A stretch of DNA of 51,910 nucleotides from an uncultured Collinsella sp. GTDB taxonomy: Bacteria; Actinomycetota; Coriobacteriia; Coriobacteriales; Coriobacteriaceae. Shown piece by piece: positions 26,152-34,388 of this stretch. The notes beneath the pieces were generated by a model. It was not told where the DNA came from and did no database searches. It saw only the letters and a list, made by a program, of their open reading frames with translations. The translations under genes were made by a program, and so were the position numbers. The DNA is taken from NCBI GenBank assembly GCA_900541195.1, contig UQIY01000011.1, positions 1 through 51,910 on the forward strand. The letters run 5' to 3'. Position 1 is the first letter of the stretch. Each line of letters begins with the position of its first letter.

Positions 26152-27639
26152 CTAGAAGGCGAGCTCGGCGGCCCACTTCTCTTCATCGATCTCCATGAAC
26201 TGCGAGCGGATGAAGTTCTTCTTGAGGTTAAACGGAACCGTGCAGTCGAAGATGGCCTTGCAGGCGATACCGTGCTCGCGGATCGAAGGATCGAACGCGG
26301 GGTCGTTGGACGGATCGAGCACGTGGCAGTGGCAACCGGGGATGGTGATGAGGTCCACGTCGGCCTGGAAGCGCGTGGTCATGGCCCACATCACGTCGCT
26401 CATATCGAAGATGTCGACATCCTCGTCGACAAGGATGACGTGCTTGAGCTCGGAGAACGCCGAGAAGGCGAGCATGGCGGCGTTGCGCTGACGGCCCTCG
26501 TCATTTTTGCTCGACTTCTTGAACTGCATGATGGCAACGAACTTGCCGCCACCGCAGGGAGCGGCGTGAACGTTGAGCAGGCGGCCCGGGATAGCGGTCT
26601 CGACCATCTTGTAGATGGAGGCCTCGGTGGGGATACCGGCCATGGACACGTGCTCGTGCGAAGGGCCGATGCAGCTCTCCATAATGGGGTTGACGCGCGT
26701 GGTGACGGCGGTGATCTTGATCACCGGGCAGACCTTGGCGCCACCGGTGTAGCCGGGGAACTCGGGCATGGCGTAGCCGTGGCCGTTGACATCCTCGTTG
26801 ATGGTCTCGTCGTGCATGAGGTAGCCCTCGAGCACGTACTCGGCATTGGCAATGCACTTCTGCGGAACGGTGACGCAGTCGGCAAGCTCGACGGCGCGGC
26901 CGCGCAGGGCGCCGGCGATCTGCAGCTCGTTGAAGCCGAGCGGCGTGGTGGGAGCCTCGAAGCCGCAGCACATGTACACGGCGGGGTCCAGGCCGATGGA
27001 GATGGAGATGGGCATATCCTCGCCGCGCTGGCAGTACTCGTCAAAGAACGCACCCAGGTGACGGCTGCCCGGGGTGATCCACATGGCGAGCTTGTCCTTG
27101 TCGACGCAGGAGAAGCGGTGGATGGTTACGTCGGACTGGGTGCCATCGGGGCTCGTGCCATAGGCGAGGCCCATGGTGATGTAGGGGCCGCCGTCAACGG
27201 GCGTGTTGGTGGGAGCGGGAACGATCTTGCGCAGGTCAAAGCCCTCGTCGGTCGCCTTGTACACGACCTCCTGGCAGTCGACGTGCTTGCCCTCGGCGAT
27301 CTGCTCGGGGGCGATCAGGTTCTCGAAGCGCTTGCCGATCTCGAGGCCCAGGTGCTCCTCGTCCAGGTCGAGCAGGGCGGCAACGCGCTTGCGGCTGGCA
27401 AGCATACCGATGCAGACCTTGGCGTCGTCAAAGCCCTTGACGTTGTTGAAGACCATCGCCGGACCCTCTTTGGTCGGGCGCATGACGGTGCCGCCAGCAC
27501 CGACGTGACGGTAGACGCCCGAGACCTCGGCATCGGGATCGACCTGGGTGTCGGTCTCGAGCAGCTGGCCCGGCATCTCACGCAAAAAGTCGAGCGCGGA
27601 ACGCAGGTCGTGGATCTGGGAAGCATCGGTAGTGGACAT
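26152..27639 (-). CDS. UbiD family prenyl-FMN-dependent decarboxylase
   Basis: UbiD enzymes reversibly decarboxylate aromatic or alpha,beta-unsaturated acids with prenylated FMN. The 495-aa protein matches the family throughout: GGPYITMGLAYG, WITPGSRHLGAFF, SIGLDPAVYMCCG, EFPGYTGG and VDEDVDIFDMSDVMWAMTTR. Start ATG 27639 has AGGAG 6 nt upstream; upstream codons lack support. It resembles stand-alone catabolic decarboxylases (phenolic-acid or gallate type) more than quinone-pathway UbiD, which is inference. No ubiquinone or menaquinone genes are adjacent; a carboxylate transporter gene is. Confidence 0.92.
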   Translation of the reverse strand: MSTTDASQIHDLRSALDFLREMPGQLLETDTQVDPDAEVSGVYRHVGAGGTVMRPTKEGPAMVFNNVKGFDDAKVCIGMLASRKRVAALLDLDEEHLGLEIGKRFENLIAPEQIAEGKHVDCQEVVYKATDEGFDLRKIVPAPTNTPVDGGPYITMGLAYGTSPDGTQSDVTIHRFSCVDKDKLAMWITPGSRHLGAFFDEYCQRGEDMPISISIGLDPAVYMCCGFEAPTTPLGFNELQIAGALRGRAVELADCVTVPQKCIANAEYVLEGYLMHDETINEDVNGHGYAMPEFPGYTGGAKVCPVIKITAVTTRVNPIMESCIGPSHEHVSMAGIPTEASIYKMVETAIPGRLLNVHAAPCGGGKFVAIMQFKKSSKNDEGRQRNAAMLAFSAFSELKHVILVDEDVDIFDMSDVMWAMTTRFQADVDLITIPGCHCHVLDPSNDPAFDPSIREHGIACKAIFDCTVPFNLKKNFIRSQFMEIDEEKWAAELAF

Positions 27640-27781
27640 GGCGTACTCCTTTCGGGAGAGTGTCCGGCGACGGGGTGCCGCCGGACGGGGTAACGTAATG
27701 GGGCCGCGGCGCTCACAAATGGAGCGCTCGACCACTCGAAGTTCAAGCGCTTGGCTGCTTACAGCCGGGGCGCTCGACCGC

Positions 27782-29239
27782 TTACATCAGGCCAAAGAGG
27801 TGGAACCAGGCGGCCTCGACCAGCACGACGACAAAGACGACCGCGGTGAGGGGGATGCCCATGCGCATAGCCTCTTTGGAGGTGTAGCCGCCGGCGTCCT
27901 TGCCTTCGCCGATAAGGATCGGCAGGTTATGGAACGGCAGGATGTAGTGGATGTTGATGGACGTGAAGACGATGAGCGCCACGGCGAGTGGGCTCACGCT
28001 GGAGCCGGCGGCAAAGCTGATAAATGCCGGCACGCACACGCCGAGCACGGCCATGACCGAGCCCATGAACATGTGGATGATCATGGAAAGCGCGGCGACG
28101 AGCAGGGCGAACAGGAAGATGTTCTCAGGCACGGAGCTGGGGAGCACGACGTCGGCGATCCAGGCGTTCATGCCGGTGGCACCGCCCACGGAGCCCACGG
28201 CCATGGCGGCCGTCAGGAACATGAGGGACTTGATGTCGACAGCGTTCCAGCTGGCGGGAGTGAGGACTTCGCCGATGATGGGCATGGCGAGAGCAACGCC
28301 AATGGCCAGGGTGACCCAGCCGATATAGTCGCCCGAGACGGTGAGCCACAGCGCGATGGCGATGACAAGCCACACGATGGTGCGGATCTCCTTGACGGAG
28401 AGCTTGCCGAGCGCGGCCTGCTTGGCCACGATCTGCTCGCGATCGTAGACGAGCTCCTTGCTGGGCTTAAAGAGGAAAAGGCCCAGGAACAGGGTGCACA
28501 GCAGCGCAACCAGCATAGGCACGCTCATGTACAGGAACCAGTCGACGAAGGACGGGCTCATGCCGCCGGCCTCGGCACTGTACTGCGCAACGAGCGGGTT
28601 AAGCGTGGAGTCGCCCGTCAGGAAGAACATGGAACCCGGGGCGGCAGCGGCAAACACGAGGAAGCCGAGCTTGCCCTTGTCGTCGTCACCGTAGCCGGCG
28701 GACTCGGCAATGACCGAGACGACGGCGAGGATGAGGAAGGCGCGGGGGAACGGATGCGGGATCAGCAGCGACAGCACAAAGGTGAGCGCGAAGATCGAGA
28801 TGATGAGCGACTTGGCGTCGCGCACGAACTTGAGCATGAACGCGTAGGCGATGCGCTCGCCCAGGCCCGACTCCTTGACCGCGCTGGCGATGAGGTAGGC
28901 GCCGATGACGAGCCACATGGTGGCCTTGGTCCACGAGCTAAACGTGGAGGCGACCGTCGCCGAGATGCTCGCGGCGCCCGTGTCGTCCACGCACACCTTG
29001 AACAGGACGAGCAGTGCGCAGTAGAGCAGGCCCACAAAGCCCGGCTGTGCCACGCCGCATGCCCAGAACACCACCGTGGCGAGCGTCAGTGCCAGACAGG
29101 TCTGACCGCCGACCGTGAGCTCGACCGTCGAGCTCAGCTCCGCCAAAGGAAGAAACTTCACCAGCAAAAAGACAACGATACCCAGCACAAAGCCAATTTC
29201 GCGCTTGGTGATCTTAAACGCCTTCTTTTCCGCTTCCAT
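27782..29239 (-). CDS. DASS/SLC13 family anion (carboxylate) transporter
   Basis: Family members import or exchange di- or tricarboxylates and related anions, usually with Na+. The 485-aa protein has about 11-12 membrane helices. Recognisable parts are LVIGAYLIASAVKESGLGER, the SNT-like segment FFLTGDSTLNPLV, and the C-terminal HMFMGSVMAVLGVCVPAF with INIHYILPFHNLP. It lies upstream of the ubiD and ubiX genes on the same strand. The inferred role is substrate uptake or substrate/product exchange for the decarboxylase. Ligand unknown. Confidence 0.88.
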   Translation of the reverse strand: MEAEKKAFKITKREIGFVLGIVVFLLVKFLPLAELSSTVELTVGGQTCLALTLATVVFWACGVAQPGFVGLLYCALLVLFKVCVDDTGAASISATVASTFSSWTKATMWLVIGAYLIASAVKESGLGERIAYAFMLKFVRDAKSLIISIFALTFVLSLLIPHPFPRAFLILAVVSVIAESAGYGDDDKGKLGFLVFAAAAPGSMFFLTGDSTLNPLVAQYSAEAGGMSPSFVDWFLYMSVPMLVALLCTLFLGLFLFKPSKELVYDREQIVAKQAALGKLSVKEIRTIVWLVIAIALWLTVSGDYIGWVTLAIGVALAMPIIGEVLTPASWNAVDIKSLMFLTAAMAVGSVGGATGMNAWIADVVLPSSVPENIFLFALLVAALSMIIHMFMGSVMAVLGVCVPAFISFAAGSSVSPLAVALIVFTSINIHYILPFHNLPILIGEGKDAGGYTSKEAMRMGIPLTAVVFVVVLVEAAWFHLFGLM

Positions 29240-29391
29240 CTCCCCACCTTTCTTGTTGGGGGCGCTCCGAATTCGCAGCCATGTTGCCGCTTAAAAAGGG
29301 GCGCCCGTTATCGGACACCCCTTACGTTGCGCTGTGTTGCGGCAATACAGTCAAGCGGATTTTTTGGATGAGAAGCGATTCCCTAGACAAA

Positions 29392-29454
29392 AACCGTCAC
29401 AACATTCGACGCTTTTCCTCGTTTTCGAGATTTTCGCCGATTGTTGTGACGGTT
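29392..29454. repeat. Inverted repeat between DASS transporter and fusion gene
   Basis: AACCGTCACAACA (29392-29404) and TGTTGTGACGGTT (29442-29454) form a perfect 13-bp stem with a 37-nt loop. It lies 26 nt after the fusion-gene stop codon on the minus strand and could terminate or attenuate transcription into the transporter gene. Confidence 0.65.
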
Positions 29455-29457
29455 TGG

Positions 29458-29486
29458 ATGTGGCAAAGGGACTGTCTTTTTTACAT
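29458..29486. repeat. Covarying ~30-nt hairpin, copy 2 (degenerate)
   Basis: ATGTGGCAAAGGGACTG begins it and TTTTTTACAT ends it. It is the weakest of the four copies, and it overlaps the stop codon (29481-29483) of the chaperone-NUDIX fusion gene. Confidence 0.5.
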
Positions 29487-30428
29487 AGCGAGGGCCGTGC
29501 GGATGAATGGGTCGCCGAGGGCCTCGCGGAGCCAGGGGGCCAGCTGCTCGGGGTGACCCTGCAGGTAGCCTTTGAGCTCGGACGGAGCCACGCGACGCAC
29601 TTCCGAGATCTCCTCTTGGTTGATATGCAGCTCGCCCGGCTCAACATGGGCAAGGTAGACCTCGCACCATTCGCACTCGCAGCGACCGTCGCCGTGGTCC
29701 TCGCGGTACACCACGTGTCCGAGGTGCTTGAGCTGATCGGGCTCGCGCGTAATGCCGAGCTCTTCGTTGATGCGGCGCGCCGTGGCGGCCGCGACGTCTT
29801 CCCCGGGGAGCGGATGGCCGGCGCAGCTATCGGCCAGCACCCCGCCCCACAGGCGCTTGAGCGGACTGCGGCGACAGAGCAGCAGGCGCGCGTCTTCGCC
29901 CCGGCCCTCGACCAAAAGCGTCAGAAATGCCTGATGCAGGATGCCCTCACCAGCATGGGCCTCGATGCGGTCGACGGGGCCAAGCGCCTCGCCGGTCGCA
30001 GCATCGACCGCCACGACCTCGGCGCCCGCACCGCCCTCATCCCAGCCGGCGCGCAGAATGCGGGCTGCGGCTTCCTCGAGCGCGGCGATGAGCTCCTTGG
30101 TGGTGTCGAGCACGCGCTGCAGGTCGTCACCGCTCGCTTGTTCAACATGAAAACCCGTGCTTGCAACTACCGGCACGCCAAAGCGCGTGGCCAGCGCCGC
30201 CGCGATATCGTGCGCCGGGATCTCGTCTCGATGGCACGGAACGGCCAGGATGCTCACCGTTGCCGTACGGCCGGGCTCGGGGCGCGGAATGGCCTGCGCC
30301 GTGGCGCCCAGGTGCGCAAACTCCGGCGAGCAGGCGTACACCGCCATGCCTCGCGGCGTCACCGTCAGCTGGGCCTCGAGCGCAAACTTGCCCTCGCCCA
30401 CTGCAACCTTTGTCGTGTGCATACCCAT
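29481..30428 (-). CDS. LpdD-like prenyl-FMN chaperone fused to IPP-isomerase-like NUDIX domain
   Basis: This 315-aa protein has two parts. Residues 3-125 resemble the small LpdD-type protein found with UbiD decarboxylases, thought to handle prenylated FMN: HLGATAQAIPRP, TATVSILAVPCHRDEI and TGFHVEQASGDDLQ. Residues about 137-315 match type I isopentenyl-diphosphate isomerase. They have the NUDIX box (GHPLPGE 204-210, RRINEELG) and metal ligands corresponding to E. coli His25, His32, His69, Glu114 and Glu116 at His158, His165, His205, Glu251 and Glu253. The catalytic Cys67 position is Ala203, with a cysteine one place earlier (Cys202). Start ATG 30428 has AGGAG 5 nt upstream. It heads the transporter-ubiD-ubiX cluster. 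Proposed role: supplying dimethylallyl phosphate to UbiX and/or cofactor transfer. The N-terminal assignment is less certain than the NUDIX part. Confidence 0.72.
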   Translation of the reverse strand: MGMHTTKVAVGEGKFALEAQLTVTPRGMAVYACSPEFAHLGATAQAIPRPEPGRTATVSILAVPCHRDEIPAHDIAAALATRFGVPVVASTGFHVEQASGDDLQRVLDTTKELIAALEEAAARILRAGWDEGGAGAEVVAVDAATGEALGPVDRIEAHAGEGILHQAFLTLLVEGRGEDARLLLCRRSPLKRLWGGVLADSCAGHPLPGEDVAAATARRINEELGITREPDQLKHLGHVVYREDHGDGRCECEWCEVYLAHVEPGELHINQEEISEVRRVAPSELKGYLQGHPEQLAPWLREALGDPFIRTALAM

Positions 30429-30500
30429 GGGATCTCCTGCCGCCCGCGATGTACCTGAGACCATCTTCGCCTGTATTGCGACTATACAGGCAAGCCCTCC

Positions 30501-30531
30501 ATGTGACAAAGGGACTGCCCCTTTGTCACAT
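30501..30531. repeat. Covarying ~30-nt hairpin, copy 3
   Basis: ATGTGACAAAGGG (30501-30513) and CCCTTTGTCACAT (30519-30531) form a perfect 13-bp stem around ACTGC. It lies between the divergent fusion gene and MFS gene, so it is not a simple operon-end terminator here. Confidence 0.75.
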
Positions 30532-30589
30532 TCTGTTAGAGTTGCAGGGATTGAATCCCGCTTATTCATGCGACATTGGAGTGACAACC

Positions 30590-31843
30590 TTGACCGCCGC
30601 AACCACGCCTAAAAGTAAGCCAACCGCCGCCGCGCTCTCCCCCGCGCGCACCAAGCTCTGCCTGGCGCTGCTCGTGCTGTTGGGATTCTCGCTCGGCTGC
30701 TCCGAGTTCGTGGTCATCGGCATCGAAAGCGACTTGGCAACGGAACTCGGCATATCACTTGCCACTGCGGGCCAGCTCATCAGCGTGTTTGCGCTCGTCT
30801 ACGCTATCGCGACGCCGGTGCTCGCGCTCAGCACGGGGCGATTCCGCCGCTACCAGCTGCTCGTGTGCTATAGCGTCGTCTTTGTGCTCGGCAACCTGGT
30901 CATGGCGTTGGCTCCCAACTTCCAGGTGCTGTTTATCTCACGCATTGTCCTGGGCTCTGTCTCGGGTGCGCTGCTCGCCGTGGGCGTGACGTACATCCCT
31001 GAGCTGCTATCCCCGCAGCAAACCTCACTTGCCATCTCGGTCGTGTACGGCGCGTTTTCCGTGGCGATGGTCTTTGTGACCTCGATTGGCAAGTTTGTGG
31101 CCGACACACTCGATTGGCACGTGGCCATGTACGGCACGCTGACCTTTGCCGTTTTGATCTGTAGCGCGCTCGTGGCGTTTATGCCTCGCGCCGGGCAGAC
31201 CGATGAGCCCGCCACCTTCCGCGAGCAGGCGGGGCTACTACGCGAGCCGAGTATCATCACCGGCATGCTCATCTTCTTGTTTGGCGTGGGCTCGGTCTAC
31301 GTATTCTACGGCTACGTGACGCCTTATCTGGAGCAGGTGCTGGGCATGGATACCGTTCAGGCGAGCACCACACTTATGGCCTATGGCGTGTTCTGCCTGA
31401 TCTCGAACATCCTGGGCGGATGGATCGATGCGCGTTTTGGCATGAAGGCGCTGCTGGTTACGTTTGTGCTGCAGGCGGCGGCACTGCTCGGGCTGTTTGC
31501 CGTGGGCGCCGCCATGCCGCTCGCGCTGGTCTTTGTCTTTAGCCTGGCGATGCTCATGTACCTGTTCTCGGTCTCATGCATCACGCACTTTATGGACGTG
31601 GCACGCAGCCGCCATCCCAAGTCGATGGTACTCGCAAGTTCGGTTGAGCCCATGGCGTTTAACGTCGGCATCTCGTTTGGCACCGCAGTGGGCGGCGCCG
31701 TGGTAAGCAGCGTTGGCATTGCGTACGTGGGCGCAGTGGGCGCCGCGTTCTCGCTTGTGGCCTGGGCCCTCACGCTGGTGACGATTAAACTGGCTCGCTG
31801 GGAGCGCCGTCGTCAATCAGCACGGCCCTCAATACGGGCATAG
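30590..31843 (+). CDS. MFS transporter, DHA1-type efflux family
   Basis: This is a 12-helix major facilitator, probably a proton-driven exporter of small molecules (AraJ/chloramphenicol-resistance-like branch). The 417-aa protein begins after a short Ala/Pro-rich leader with CSEFVVIGIESDLATELGIS, a typical DHA1 first helix, then the RFRRYQLLV loop between helices 2 and 3. Start is uncertain: TTG at 30590 has GGAG with 8-nt spacing, while GTG at 30581 lacks spacing. Specificity cannot be told. It stands alone, divergent from the fusion gene. Confidence 0.85.
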   Translation: MTAATTPKSKPTAAALSPARTKLCLALLVLLGFSLGCSEFVVIGIESDLATELGISLATAGQLISVFALVYAIATPVLALSTGRFRRYQLLVCYSVVFVLGNLVMALAPNFQVLFISRIVLGSVSGALLAVGVTYIPELLSPQQTSLAISVVYGAFSVAMVFVTSIGKFVADTLDWHVAMYGTLTFAVLICSALVAFMPRAGQTDEPATFREQAGLLREPSIITGMLIFLFGVGSVYVFYGYVTPYLEQVLGMDTVQASTTLMAYGVFCLISNILGGWIDARFGMKALLVTFVLQAAALLGLFAVGAAMPLALVFVFSLAMLMYLFSVSCITHFMDVARSRHPKSMVLASSVEPMAFNVGISFGTAVGGAVVSSVGIAYVGAVGAAFSLVAWALTLVTIKLARWERRRQSARPSIRA

Positions 31844-31930
31844 GGGCAAACATAGCCCAAGGTGGCGAGTAACCGGTGAAAACCGCCCAATATGAGTATG
31901 TTTATCCGCCTGGAAGCTTCAGCAGTGCAA

Positions 31931-32021
31931 TTTCGTGTATTTGAGATACACGCTTTTCTATTATTTCGTGTATTTCAAGTACATGAAATCGTACTAAACT
32001 ATGTATCTGAAGTACACGAAA
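31931..32021 (+). promoter_or_regulatory. Three tandem inverted-repeat operators with exact 33-bp period
   Basis: Three units of the form TTTCGTGTA-N7-TACACGAAA start at 31931, 31964 and 31997. Each is an imperfect or near-perfect inverted repeat, and the 33-bp spacing is exact (about three helical turns), placing all sites on one face of the DNA. The last ends 16 nt before the ATG of the DUF4143 ATPase gene. They are probably binding sites for an unknown regulator of that gene. Confidence 0.7.
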
Positions 32022-32037
32022 TTGGAAAGGCGGCCCC

Positions 32038-33408
32038 ATGCGCAGATCAATCGAGTCCGTTATCGAATCATGGGCGACAAAGGACGCCTCACGCCCCCTC
32101 CTCATCCGTGGTGCGCGACGCGTAGGCAAAACGTACGCTGCCGAGGAAATCGGCAGGCGAATCGCCGGCGATGCGTTTGTCAAACTCGACTTTCAGACCG
32201 ATCTTGAGCTGATCGCTCCGCTGTTCGATTGTCCCACCGACGACGTTGACACCATCGTGGCGCGGATTTCAGACTATAAACGCGCCCCCATTCGCAAAGA
32301 AACCACCTTCATCCTGTTTGACGAGGTGCAGCTCTGCGAACGGGCGCTCAACTCGCTTCGCTTTTTTTCGGGTTCGGGCTGGCGCATATGCGCGACCGGC
32401 AGTCAGCTCGGCGTCGCCACGCGCAAACGTAAGCTGCCTTTTCCCAGCGGCGTTCGTCAAGAGACCATGCATCCTATGTCGTTCGAGGAGTTTCTCTGGG
32501 CGCTCGATGAGGAGCAGATGGCCGATGCCATTCGTACCCACGCCGGCACGCTCGAGACCTACGCCGCGCACCAAGCCGCGCTCAGCCTGTTTCATCGATA
32601 CCAGATCGTGGGCGGCATGCCCGCCGCCGTCAACGCATATCGCAAGACGTTATCCATCGAGGATGCGCGCGTCGAGCAGCGCGAAATCAACGAGACCTAT
32701 ACCGCCGATATGACCGACCCCGAAAACGGGATCAGCGGCGTGGCGGCACGCAAGGTCTGGCGCTCCATTCCGTCCCAGCTGCTGAGATCGTCCACAAAAA
32801 AATTCAAGTACTCCGAGGTCGAACGCGGAGGCCGTCGCGCCAAGCTTATCGAGCCGCTCGACTGGCTCGAAGGCGCCGGTATCATATCGGTCAACAACCT
32901 GACCGAAGGCATCGAGCCTCCCCTCGTTCCCTTCGACGACGAAGATGGAAGTTTCTTTAAGGTCTATCTTCTCGATACCGGCCTCATGTTCTACAAACTC
33001 GGCATCAACCCGAGGCTCTGGCTCGACCTCAAAGAAGATTCCGCCATAGCGCTATCTTCCGACTTCCGAGGCGCCCTGGCGGAAAACTCGGTCATGCAAG
33101 CATTTTCGGGTAACAGCTTGCAGACGTATTACTGGGTGCCGCCGTCGTCTTGGAAGACGACCGGCGAGCTCGATTTTCTACTTCAGACCGACCGTATGGA
33201 AATCGTGCCCGTCGAGGTAAAGTCCGCACGCAACGTGCGCGCGAGAACCCTCGGGTCGTTCATGGACAAAGCCCGATCGCCATATGCCTACATTTTGTCC
33301 GAGAACAATTTTTTCCGCAGCGAAACCGATGACGGGCGCGAGCTACGCCACCTCCCCTTGTACGCAGCGGGCTTTATTGGAGCAAACTGCCTCAAGAGCA
33401 GTCTGTAA
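32038..33408 (+). CDS. AAA-type ATPase with DUF4143 domain
   Basis: This 456-aa cytoplasmic protein belongs to the abundant AAA_14/DUF4143 ATPases, whose function is not settled. It has Walker A GARRVGKT (25-32), Walker B FILFDEVQ (91-98), a sensor-like ATGSQLG, the family phrase PMSFEEFLWA, and a C-terminal DUF4143 region with a restriction-nuclease-like GELDFLLQ...VPVEVKSA core (ELD and ExK spacing). Start ATG 32038 is weakly preceded by GGAAAGG. It has a short upstream region with three phased operators, implying tight regulation. These genes often vary between strains. Confidence 0.88.
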   Translation: MRRSIESVIESWATKDASRPLLIRGARRVGKTYAAEEIGRRIAGDAFVKLDFQTDLELIAPLFDCPTDDVDTIVARISDYKRAPIRKETTFILFDEVQLCERALNSLRFFSGSGWRICATGSQLGVATRKRKLPFPSGVRQETMHPMSFEEFLWALDEEQMADAIRTHAGTLETYAAHQAALSLFHRYQIVGGMPAAVNAYRKTLSIEDARVEQREINETYTADMTDPENGISGVAARKVWRSIPSQLLRSSTKKFKYSEVERGGRRAKLIEPLDWLEGAGIISVNNLTEGIEPPLVPFDDEDGSFFKVYLLDTGLMFYKLGINPRLWLDLKEDSAIALSSDFRGALAENSVMQAFSGNSLQTYYWVPPSSWKTTGELDFLLQTDRMEIVPVEVKSARNVRARTLGSFMDKARSPYAYILSENNFFRSETDDGRELRHLPLYAAGFIGANCLKSSL

Positions 33409-33441
33409 GCCCTGCACGACCGCCTAGAAAGGAAACCGCTC

Positions 33442-33888
33442 ATGCAACGCATACTGTTTATCTGCCATGGCAACATCTGTCGCTCGACGATGGCCGAGTC
33501 GGTGTTTACCGAGCTCGTGCGCCGCGCTGGGCGCGCGGGCGAGTTTGTCATCGATTCCGCAGCGACTTCGACCGAGGAGATCGGCAACCCGCCACACCAC
33601 GGTACCGTTGCCAAGCTGCGCGAGGTCGGGATTCCCGTCGTTGAGCACCGTGCCCGCCAGGTGCGTCGCGCAGAGTATGGCAACTGGGATCACATTGTCT
33701 ATATGGATGCTGAGAACGCGCGTGGCCTACGCCGCATCTTTGGCGACGACCCCGACGGCAAGATCTCGCGCTTGCTCGATTGGACCGATCGCCCCGGCGA
33801 CGTAGCCGACCCCTGGTACACCGGTAATTTCGATGCCACCTACCGCGATGTGCTCGCCGGTTGCACCGCTATGCTCGAGCAGCTGTAG
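33442..33888 (+). CDS. Low-molecular-weight protein-tyrosine phosphatase
   Basis: LMW-PTPs remove phosphate from tyrosine (bacterial ones often act on capsule kinases) or from arginine. The 148-aa protein has the P-loop C-x5-R at Cys8-Arg14 (CHGNICRS) and the general-acid loop DPWYTGNF with Asp123. Length is normal. Start ATG 33442 has AAAGGAAA upstream. It starts 33 nt after the ATPase gene and may be co-transcribed. No tyrosine kinase gene is nearby. Confidence 0.94.
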   Translation: MQRILFICHGNICRSTMAESVFTELVRRAGRAGEFVIDSAATSTEEIGNPPHHGTVAKLREVGIPVVEHRARQVRRAEYGNWDHIVYMDAENARGLRRIFGDDPDGKISRLLDWTDRPGDVADPWYTGNFDATYRDVLAGCTAMLEQL

Positions 33889-33934
33889 GCGCTCGGGCGG
33901 CGCGGATATACGGGCCACGCCATCGGTATAAAAC

Positions 33935-34056
33935 GAGCGTGGATTTTCTCCCGCATACAAATTGAGCGTGGATAATCTCCCACTTTGAGCGTTCAAGGGA
34001 GCCCTAAACGGGAGAAAATCCACGCTCATTATCTCGGTGGAAGATTATCCACGCTC
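33935..34056. repeat. Interleaved inverted-repeat array A-B-A'-B'
   Basis: Unit A (33935-33953, GAGCGTGGATTTTCTCCCG) is exactly inverted at 34009-34027. Unit B (33964-33983, GAGCGTGGATAATCTCCCAC) is inverted with one mismatch at 34037-34056. A and B share GAGCGTGGAT, so several alternative folds exist. The last unit ends 2 nt before the stop codon of the TIGR04076-like gene. The array fills most of the convergent gap with the phosphatase gene. Confidence 0.75.
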
Positions 34057-34058
34057 GG

Positions 34059-34388
34059 TTACTCGTCGACGATCTCGGCAAGCCAGACGTTCAACGTATC
34101 GACCTCGGGGCAGCAGAACTTTGCCGTACCGGGCTCGTTGCCAGGCACGGTTCCGCCGTAGCGCAGGATATCGATATAGGGAAAGCCCACGTGGCAGGCC
34201 ATGGCGCACATCTTGCCGCGGTCTCGGTCGAAGTCAAAGACGTCGCCCGGCTTATGACCATGGTGGCAGCGACACACACCCAGCTGATCCACGCAGCTCA
34301 CGCGGATACGCGGACGCTTGCCCCGCGACGCGCCGAGCGGCTTGTCCCCGCCCGCGGGCTTGGCACCGCCCTCGCCAGCGTTACTCAT
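34059..34388 (-). CDS. TIGR04076-like small protein of unknown function
   Basis: The 109-aa protein has an N-terminal Gly/Lys-rich leader, then RIRVSCVDQLGVCRCHHGHK with GDVFDFD, MCAMACHVGFPYIDILRYGG and a late CCPEVDT. The pattern of a Cys/His pair before GHKxGD and later conserved cysteines matches the TIGR04076 family as I recall it. Its function is unknown; the cysteines and histidines could bind a metal. Its ATG overlaps the end of the pyridoxal-kinase-like gene by 8 nt (ATGAGTAA), so translation is probably coupled. Confidence 0.7.
   Translation of the reverse strand: MSNAGEGGAKPAGGDKPLGASRGKRPRIRVSCVDQLGVCRCHHGHKPGDVFDFDRDRGKMCAMACHVGFPYIDILRYGGTVPGNEPGTAKFCCPEVDTLNVWLAEIVDE

Noticed and set aside
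31931..32021. Possible CRISPR array
   Set aside because: Only three 25-bp units with 8-bp gaps, each itself an inverted repeat; no spacers of CRISPR size and no cas genes in the window.
31892..32125. Small plus-strand frame with an 11-residue repeat (FRVFEIHAFLL-like)
   Set aside because: The repeat is only the 33-bp operator period read as codons, and the frame overlaps the ATPase gene in another phase.
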